From Pogostemon cablin (Eukaryota; Streptophyta; Magnoliopsida; Lamiales; Lamiaceae): a DNA stretch of 64,000 nt. The DNA lies in assembly GCA_023678885.1 (NCBI GenBank), contig CM042997.1, forward strand, positions 25,364,064 to 25,428,063. The letters run 5' to 3'. This document shows positions 56,820-64,000 of the stretch, piece after piece. Under the pieces are notes generated by a model. The model did not search any database and was not told the DNA's origin. It saw only the letters and a list, made by a program, of their open reading frames with translations. How positions within the stretch are numbered: position 1 is the stretch's first letter; each line of letters opens with the position of its first letter. A program made the translations under genes and the position numbers.

Positions 56820-57401
56820 AGGCAGCAACAATTAGGAAGGAATTAATGTGTTGTATTATCGCTTTACGGTGTATTCTACCAATTGGGGCCATCACCCCTG
56901 CCCTGGGAATTGGTGGAGGAGATAAATCGCATGATGTGTCTCAAGTGGCTTATAAAGAGGGTTCACTGTTTAACTTGTGCTTGCAAGAGATTATAATATC
57001 GCTTTAATTAATTCAAAATGTATACTAATTCCTATTCTTTAATAGACCATCAGTCCTATTCTAGAATAGGAATAAAAATGATGGTCTCTTAAAGAATAGG
57101 AATTAGTATACGTTTTTTTACTAATGAGTATAATATGTAATATTAAATGTATCACTATAAAAAAAATGTGGCATTTAAGAGTATGGTGCAGGACACACAA
57201 GTTTTATCCTTTTAAAAATATATTTTAACAAAGTATCACTTAATGTTAATTTTTAGGAATGAGGGGTCACATTTTGATTTATTAAAATAGAAAATGTGAT
57301 TGGATGAAAAAAAGGAAAATAAAAAATAAAAAAAATTAATGAGAGGATTAATTTATCAAAAGTTGTGAAAGAGATTGTCGCGTTGCAACGCAACTTTCTA
57401 T
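56820..57401. other. Intergenic spacer containing the 57.0 kb hairpin
   Basis: Apart from the hairpin, an element-like stretch at about 57160-57400 ends GTCGCGTTGCAACGCAAC (itself a palindrome GCGTTGCAACGC). No gene. Confidence 0.4.
57020..57111. repeat. Near-perfect 92-nt hairpin
   Basis: Arms 57020-57052 and 57079-57111 are 33 bases each and pair with a single mismatch. The 26-base loop contains its own palindrome CCTATTCTAGAATAGG. No TSD recognised. Confidence 0.88.
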
Positions 57402-57559
57402 AGGGGCGAGGAGAGGGTCCACAAAATTGCATGGCTTAATTGGGATAACATTTGTAAAGAATTGGGAGAAGGGGGATTAGGGGTGAGGAGGGCGGATTGG
57501 TTCAATAAGGCTCTAATGGAAAAGTGATTATGGAGGTTCTTGAGAAATGATGAGGAGTT

Positions 57560-58008
57560 ATGGGTGAAAACTATAATGAGGGATTTAGGTTGGCTAATGG
57601 GGATAGAGTGTCATCTTGGTGGTGGAAAAAGGTAGTAGAGATAGGTAAGGGAAGTGATGAAAAATGGTTGTGGGGTAACATTTATCCGGAAGTCGGAGAT
57701 AGGTCGGAATTAAACTTTTGGGGGGAGAGGTGGGTTGGGGATGTGTCTCTGAAGTTTCAATTTTCGAGACTTTATCAGATTAGTATTAATAAAGAAGTTA
57801 GGATCAAGAAGTCGGGAGCTTGGGAGGAAGATGTGTGGAAGTGGAACATAGAATGGAGAAGAGCGATGTTTGATAGAGAGTTAGGGTCTTTTAACGAATT
57901 TAATTCTATTTTGAACAGGTTCATTCCTAAAAGAGAATCCGGAGATGTTTGGAGATGGAGTAACTCAAAACCAGATAGCTATGTCACTAGAGACGTTTAC
58001 AAGTGTAT
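57560..58008 (+). pseudogene. LINE polyprotein fragment, C-terminal to the RT core
   Basis: About 150 codons. It reads G-D-R-V-S-S-W-W-W-K-K-V, then F-W-G-E-R-W-V-G-D, and near the end W-R-W-S-N-S-K-P-D-S-Y. Plant non-LTR elements have this region between RT and the zinc-binding zf-RVT module. It is interrupted by the Mutator-like insertion after the codons for Y-K-C-M. Confidence 0.78.
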
Positions 58009-58832
58009 GAATTAAAATCATTTTTGGTCTCATAACTATGAAAAATTTTTGATTCCGTCCCAAAAAAGATAAAAACTTCAATTTCGTCCCGTAACTCCTA
58101 ATATTGGCCAATTTTGATCTCAAAATCGCCGAAAATTAATTTTTTGACCGGAAAATTACATGTGCACCGCACATGGGGTTTTTGCCAACTCAAATTCCGA
58201 GTGAGACAAACAAAACTGGGGCCACGTTGGTGTCGAAACTGGGGACCAGAGAGAGCCCATTTCTGGTATGGGGTGAATCCATGCATGGCCAGGATCTTGG
58301 CCGGAGAACTCACCCGGTATGGTAGCGATAGCCCCTAAAGACAGGTCCTTCCTCGCTTGGCGGACGGCGGCGTGAAGGTGGCGCTGCGGCCGCGCTTCCT
58401 GATGCGGGTGGGATGCGCTTGGAGGTGCGCCCAAACGTTGGTCAAGTAAGCGGACTTCTGTGTGCGTCAGGGACGGCGGGGTCGGCAGCAGAGGTGGTGG
58501 CAGGGGGCTCCGATTTGGGGGTGATGGGGCGGTATCTGGACATGATCTAGGCGGTGCGAGAGGTGGCGTAGGGGTTGATGGTTTGGATCAGTGTGGTGGT
58601 GGCGAAGGGGGGTACGTAGGGGGGAGTGGGGTAGGGTGAGAGGGGGTGGGGGGAGGTGAAGAAAGGTGATTGGTGCACAAGTGATTTTTCGGCCAAAAAA
58701 ATCAATTTCCCGTGATTTTGGGACAAAAATTGGCCAATATTAAGAGTTACGGGATGAAATTAAAAATTTTATCTTTTTTGGGATGGAATCAAAAATTCTC
58801 TATAGTTATGGGACAAAAAATAATTTTAACTC
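58009..58832. mobile_element. Mutator-like element with GC-rich cargo, inserted in the LINE
   Basis: A 9-base TSD, CAAGTGTAT, at 58000-58008 and 58833-58841. The ends GAATTAAAATCATTTTTGG and the complement of ..AATAATTTTAACTC begin inverted repeats of at least 100 bases (58009-58140, 58690-58832) with few mismatches. The interior, about 58160-58680, is strongly GC-rich, unlike anything around it. On the minus strand from about 58554 it reads S-R-Y-R-P-I-T-P-K-S-E, and in a shifted frame N-V-W-A-H-L-Q-A-H-P-T-R-I-R-K-R-G-R, which looks like a degraded captured gene piece. No transposase. Confidence 0.9.
58160..58680 (-). pseudogene. Possible captured host-gene fragment (Pack-MULE cargo)
   Basis: The high GC content and protein-like wording, with basic R-K-R-G-R and P-P-S-A-K-R-G-R-T stretches, contrast with the AT-rich flanks. 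At least one frameshift and two in-frame stops break it, so it is not a gene. I cannot name the source family. Confidence 0.4.
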
Positions 58833-58841
58833 CAAGTGTAT

Positions 58842-59217
58842 CAAAGAAACATTCCATCCAGTTGATCAGGCAACCCTCAAAAGCAAATTGTTCGTGGACA
58901 TGTGGAGAACATGTGCTCCGCTCCAAGCAACAACTTGTGCGTGGCGCCTGATCCATACCAGACTACCTACGAAGTCCAATTTGAAGATGAGGCGTGCTAT
59001 CACGTTGTCAGATACCACCTGCAGCTTGTGTGATGAAGGGAATGAAGAGGATATCGGCCACCTATTTTACTCATGCACAGCGGTTCAGACAGAGTGGAAC
59101 TACATCTTTAAGTGGTTGGGTGTGAATTGGGTTATGTACAACGACATTAAAGATAAAGGCTTGTACTTTCTGTTTCTTTGTTTTAATAAATTACTTTTAC
59201 CGATAAAAAAAAAGTAG
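58842..59217 (+). pseudogene. LINE C-terminal zf-RVT fragment
   Basis: Resumes after the second TSD copy. The conserved zf-RVT order is visible: W-R-L-I-H-T-R-L-P-T-K-S-N-L, then C-S-L-C-D-E-G-N-E-E-D-I-G-H-L-F-Y-S-C with Cys-x2-Cys and His-x4-Cys spacing, then W-N-Y-I-F-K-W-L-G. The frame is open to the A-rich end, where it stops. Confidence 0.82.
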
Positions 59218-60438
59218 ATTTTCATGAACCATTGCTCTTTATTATTATTTAGGAATGATAAAGGCTCAATTGATCCAATCTAAAAAGGCAAGAGCATGTA
59301 CAAGTAAAAAATAAAATTATTTATTATTTGATCTCAAATGCATAATTGAACATTTGCTCTAGTATTTATTTCACTTTAATAAATATAGATCTCACATTCA
59401 ATAATAAAAAAAAATTAAAAATTAATCAAATTTACATCAGTATGTGATTTACTATCTCCACAACTCCAAAATAATAGGGTTTGTAACAATGGGTCACATC
59501 ATCCTATGTTATACTGATGTGATATATTCTCAACCAATTCTCAAAATAAAGTTTTGAGAATTGTGATTTATCTCATGAGAAGGACAAGAAAGGTCCCTAA
59601 AAATTAAGGTCCCAAATGGTGGTCGGTGGTCCTTGTAATTTTTAAATTTTTTATTAAAAGGATTTAAATATAAACAACTAACACCATGCATGTCTGAATA
59701 CATCGTACATTGTGTATATCTTGTAGTGTGTGTGAAATGATTCTTTAATTAAATGAATTATCTTGAAAATGATAAAGATATAGTGAGTATTATTATGTGT
59801 AGGTATTAATTTGTTATGAGCATTGAATTTCGAGGGAACCATCAAATAGTAATGATAACTTAATTTATTAAACCGACTATAGTTGAGCTTAGTACTAATT
59901 AAAGACATTTCTGACCTGGAAACATACCTCCTAGTATATTACTATTAGAATAACTTTAGATGAATATATAGAGTATAAATTAAAGTATATGTATTATATA
60001 GAGAAAATGTTATTTTTGAGTATAAATTAAAGTATCTATATTATATAGAGAAAATATTATTTTTGTAATTTAAGTATATTTGTAGTGAATTATATTATAA
60101 TAACAATAAAAACTTATATTTTAATACACATTTATCATACTTTGAAAAATATATTTTAACTTTTAATAAACATAGAGTTGGTTTCTTGTATTCTCGAGTG
60201 CACAAGGTGTGCAAGGATATAACATTTTGATTTAAAGGGTATAAACTTTAATTAATAAGAATATAATTTTTTCATTAAAAAAATCGACTGAAATATGAAT
60301 AGCACAAATATTTGATTAATTTTTTTTCAGGAAATAAAGAGTGCACATTTTTATACTAAATGATATATCATTTAATACTAAAGTGTATATAACTTTCGAA
60401 AATGTGAAATTTTGGGGCAAAGTGTCCCTAGGAACACG
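59218..60438. other. AT-rich intergenic region
   Basis: A short direct repeat, TATAGAGAAAATGTTATTTTTG / TATAGAGAAAATATTATTTTTG, lies at 59997-60018 and 60044-60065. No gene. Confidence 0.4.
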
Positions 60439-61080
60439 TAGGGATGTAATCGAATCAAGTCAATCCGAACACTATTAGGCTTGAATATCGTTTGTTAAGA
60501 TATAATCAAACTCAAGCCCGAGCTCGAACTTGTCAAGAAAAAATATATCGAACTCGAGCTCGAACCGATACTGTTTGTTAAGGTCCACGAACGTTTTCAG
60601 GAACACGTAAGTTAACTTTTTTAAGAATGTTTGTTCATGAACATATAAATATTTTTGTTTGTAGACATTAAAAAAATATTCCATTGATAAACATTTAATG
60701 TTATTCATTAATGTTAATAAAAAAAATCAATTAAAATTTTAAAAATACATATTTAAACATTTAAATAATCACTTAAACCATTATCATATTTGTATTTTTT
60801 AATATAAATATTTAATTATTAAATACTAAAATATATATATACTACTTATACATAATAATAGGAGTAAAATTTACGAATATGTTCGCGAGCCATTAACGAG
60901 TTCGTTAACGAATATGTTTGTGAGCTTTCGAGTCGAATACCCTTAGACTTGAGTTTGGTTTGATAAATTATTCGAACTCAAATTTTGAACTTGGTTTGGC
61001 TAGTTAAAGTTAATGAACGAGTTCGAACGAATACTTTATAGAACAAACACACAAATATTTCGCGAACGGTTTGGTTTGCT
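60439..61080. mobile_element. hAT-like element with AGCTCG motifs (boundaries approximate)
   Basis: Left end TAGGGATGTAATCGAATC. The right end near 61070-61078 (GCTTTCATCC) is only loosely inverted to it, followed by GAACAC as in the left flank. Subterminal CGAGCTCGAAC/GAACTCGAGC motifs and GTTAACGA words (60475-60610, 60880-61040) match the style of 6844-7647. No transposase. Confidence 0.5.
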
Positions 61081-61956
61081 TTCATCCGAACACAAACACT
61101 CAAATTTTAACTATAAGCATATTTTATCTGTATAACAATCATACCTCAATCTATCCCAATTATTATTAAATAAAACTTAGCCTCTACAACCATAAATTCG
61201 AGCTAAAACCAATAAAGAATCACCATAACACAAATAATTCTATGAAGAAAAACTAAAAAGAGCTAAAAAAAATTAAGAATCATCATAATATTTGGATTGT
61301 TAAAAAAATAAAATTAGCTCACAAAAAAGACTAAAAAAATTATACTCCATTATATTACCATAAATTCGAGCTAAAACCAATAAAGAATCATCATAATATT
61401 TTCTTTTTTTTAAATTTTTTTTCTTTCATTTAATTTTTAAATGTAATTTTATTTATCCGTAATATTAATACAATTCTCATACATTTTACATCTCTCATTT
61501 CTATACATTTATATTCAATAATAATTTTAAGACTAATTTTTTAATTTGTAGGTTAAAAAACCCTTAAAAAAAGGAGTATACTTTTATAAATTTTGATATA
61601 ATATTTTTATGTGTGGAATAGTTTCATTGATTATAATATTAAATTTTCATGAAATTTTATTTAAAACAAAATATTAATCGTAAAATTAACACGAGAAGTT
61701 AAATAAAACATTACTTTAAAAAAGTATTAATTATATAAAATATCTTTTTAAGTATGATTTTTTTTGGCAATACTAAATAAATATTTTTAAATTATTTTCT
61801 TAATGATTAAAACACTAAACTTTCACAAAAGAAAATATTTGAAATAAAAAAATTAATTTGAGAGCAATTCATTTACAATTTCTTTTTTTAATATAATGTG
61901 GTAATGTCATATACAAAATTAAAATTTTACTTTCAGCAAGCAATTAAATAATAGTA
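61081..61956. other. AT-rich intergenic region with a short repeated block
   Basis: The phrase CATAAATTCGAGCTAAAACC followed by AATAAAGAATCA occurs twice, about 170 bases apart (61191 and 61361). No gene. Confidence 0.45.
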
Positions 61957-62204
61957 CTCCATTCGTCCCGCGTATTTTTACCTGTTTTTATGGACACGAA
62001 GATTAAAAAGTGTTATTTTTTTAATATATAATATAAAAAAATAGAGATAAATTGATAATATTGAAAAAAAAAAGTAAATAAAATGTTTAGAAATAAGTAA
62101 TAAAGTATAAAAAAAATAAAATTATTAAGATTGAGGATAAAATGAGTAAAACTATGTGGAACACCATAAATACAAAAAATAGTAAAAATATGCTGAGACG
62201 AAGG
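61957..62204. mobile_element. Stowaway-like MITE
   Basis: Begins CTCCATTCGTCCCG and ends CTGAGACGAAGGAG, flanked by TA (61955-61956, 62205-62206). Confidence 0.8.
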
Positions 62205-62639
62205 AGTATTAAATACTTGAATGCATGTAAAAATAAAAAATAAAAATTGATGTGTGATATGATCACTCCACGGTACACCCTATTTAGACACAATTTTTTA
62301 AGTTTGTCTCATTCTCATATGACATTTACGTTCAATTCGGGCCATGGTTTTGTATCTTTCATACGTCGAGATATCTGTCACTTTACAAAGATTTTAAAAT
62401 TAAATTCAAAATTAAATTTACTTTTTTCAATAGTTTGGAATTTAGTCCATTAAATCTCTCGACAACAATACCCAAACTTTTATAACCTCTCTCATCCGCC
62501 AATTCACTTCTTATTTTACTTCGTCACATTATAAAATATATTTTTTTAATAAATATAGATACCATATACTCCTAACAGTAATAAAACTTTAAAGATTACT
62601 TAAAATTAAATAAATACTTCATTCATTCTTATAGGTACT
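62205..62639. other. AT-rich spacer
   Basis: Nothing recognisable. Confidence 0.4.
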
Positions 62640-63550
62640 CAATTTGATTGGACATTCATTCCAACATGGGAATAGATCTCAATCCTTTATGTTATTTCTG
62701 TGAGGAAATTGATGGCACTGCTCGTCACTTGTTCTTTACATGTCCCTTTCTATTGAAACTTAAATAATCTCTGATCTTCTCAGTGTTATACATGGCTGCT
62801 CTCAACTTGTTGCATCACTTTGGTTCCATGACATCTTTCTATCGGCTGAAAACGAGTTAGTATGTTTTTTTTTGTATTTTTTATTACTTTCTTTGGTCCG
62901 AGAGAAATAGAAAATTTTTTGAAGGCGTCTCCCAATATCCTCATTCCATTGTGATGGTTGTCTCACGTCTTTTAGTTGAATATCAAGCTGCTCATCTCTG
63001 GCCTGAAAGAGCCTCACCTTCTATTTTTAAAGCATATTGGCGATCCCCACCAAAATTCAAATTTTCGTATCTTCTTTGATAGTGCTATCTCAAATAGATT
63101 TTCATGTACTGGCTGTGGTGTTTATGTATCTGATCAGGATGGAAAATTTATATTGGATTGAGTAAGAAATTCATAGGCATTCAAGATCCTAAAGTAGCGG
63201 AATTCCTTGCTTTTCGTGAGAGCTTGTATGTTGCTAAACGGTCGGAGTTAACCTTTGTTTCTTTCTTAGGAGATGCTGAATGTATTATTCTTGCTGCTTT
63301 AGGCCACCATGAACCGAAGACACTATCTGCACTTATCCTTGCTGATATCCGTGGTATTCTTGAAGACTTCATTAGCCTGTTCATTTTTTGGATAAGTCGT
63401 TCTGAGAACTTCACTGCTCATGAATTTTCTTTTTATGCTAAGAATGCTCCCTCTTTTAATTACTCTTGAACTGTTCCACCGGACTTTATCTTCTCAATCA
63501 GTGCTAATTGATTCCAGCTTTCTAATACAATTTATTTTAAATGTAAAAAA
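62640..63550 (+). pseudogene. Decayed LINE 3' end: zf-RVT and RNase H-like domains
   Basis: At 62666-62766 the frame reads C-Y-F-C-E-E-I-D-G-T-A-R-H-L-F-F-T-C-P, the zf-RVT zinc pattern, then stops. At about 62895-63160 it reads W-S-E-R-N-R-K-F-F-E and later G-C-G-V-Y-V-S-D-Q-D-G-K, the start of the RNase H-like domain of plant LINEs. From 63158 to 63469 comes P-K-V-A-E-F-L-A-F-R-E-S-L and the C-terminal S-R-S-E-N-F-T-A-H-E-F. Several stops and frame changes break it. An A-run at 63545-63552 may be the tail. It is older than the two LINE pieces at 19 and 58 kb. Confidence 0.75.
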
Positions 63551-63552
63551 AA

Positions 63553-64000
63553 GGAAATAAATTAAGAAAGAGGGGTAAAATTGGATTTCGTTAAATCTGT
63601 TAACACGACCTCACCATTTTGATTATAAAATTTTCAAATAAACTTTGATTGAGGTAATTTTTGCACTAAAACGATATTTTTTTATAACTTTCCAACCATA
63701 AATCGCACGACTGGCTTTTTGTACCGAACGGTTAGATAATGATCGTGCAAAGTGTTTGTGCATTTTTTGTGAAGTGGTCGTGTGTTTTTGTTGAACCGCA
63801 CGACCATGCTTGAGATCGTTTGCTTGGTCAGAATTGACCACATGACTACTAATACGCACGATCAAGCTCTTCCTGATCTTGCATTGTTTATGATTTAGTG
63901 AACGAGCATATCCTCTATTTTAAACTTTTTATCATTTTTCATCTAAAAAAATGAAATAACACCTTAATGCAGCAAGATAATCTTAAATATATGAAAAGTA
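63553..64000. other. Spacer at the window end
   Basis: Contains GCACGAC/GTCGTGC words in both orientations at about 63705-63870, perhaps part of a repeat continuing past the window. No gene recognised. Confidence 0.35.

Larger units (their letters stand above)
57402..59213 (+). mobile_element. 5'-truncated LINE, split by a Mutator-like element
   Basis: The coding remnant runs 57402-58008 and resumes at 58842-59217, ending TTTACCGAT plus an A-run at 59196-59213. It starts in the C-terminal part of a LINE reverse transcriptase (H-K-I-A-W-L-N-W-D-N-I, G-G-L-G-V-R-R, F-N-K-A-L), with an early stop and a frame change before 57560. No TSD was found, so the left boundary is approximate. Confidence 0.82.

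Overview
The window is AT-rich nuclear DNA from a flowering plant, most likely a eudicot. It has widely spaced genes with GT-AG introns, a BAHD acyltransferase and a C2-domain protein with close plant homologues, Ty1/copia and L1-type LINE elements, and very many Stowaway-like MITEs flanked by TA. The order cannot be fixed from sequence alone; an asterid is a guess.

Only four stretches look like host genes. (1) 5653-5802, minus: the ATG-proximal piece of an unrecognised gene, cut off by the 3' LTR of a copia element. (2) 9970-11370, minus: an intact single-exon BAHD acyltransferase. (3) 30045-30953, minus: an intact single-exon C2-domain protein with a Pro/Tyr-rich linker and a Gly-rich hydrophobic tail. 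(4) 36560-41016, plus: a four-exon gene for a plant-conserved protein of unknown function, 573 aa as spliced here, with a 13-codon upstream ORF. These genes do not form a pathway.

Most of the rest is mobile DNA, and much of it can be delimited to the base by target-site duplications (TSDs). From left to right: a decayed copia element (1-5652) lacking its 5' LTR in this window; an hAT-like element (6844-7647); a Mutator-like element with a doubled terminal inverted repeat (14085-15134); a LINE 3' fragment inserted into a MITE (19091-19410); a possible solo LTR (20160-20608); a non-autonomous CACTA element packed with GAGACGG motifs and carrying two tRNA-promoter-like box pairs (23948-25377); a 43 kb-region tandem repeat; a mini-CACTA (45493-45870); a very young, apparently intact Tnt1-like copia (46605-52061; LTRs differ at 3 of 653 sites); a SINE with a three-copy 48-bp internal repeat (53325-53600) next to a Harbinger-like MITE (53627-54169); an hAT MITE (56154-56811); a near-perfect 92-nt hairpin (57020-57111); a LINE fragment split by a Mutator-like element with GC-rich cargo (57402-59213); another AGCTCG-rich hAT-like element (60439-61080); and a decayed LINE RNase H region (62640-63550).

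No CRISPR, operon or other prokaryotic system is present, and I found no convincing tRNA or rRNA gene. The most noteworthy material is TE biology: nested insertions with exact TSDs, a SINE and a LINE sharing the same 3' tail, the doubled-TIR Mutator-like element, and the Mutator-like element with gene-like cargo.
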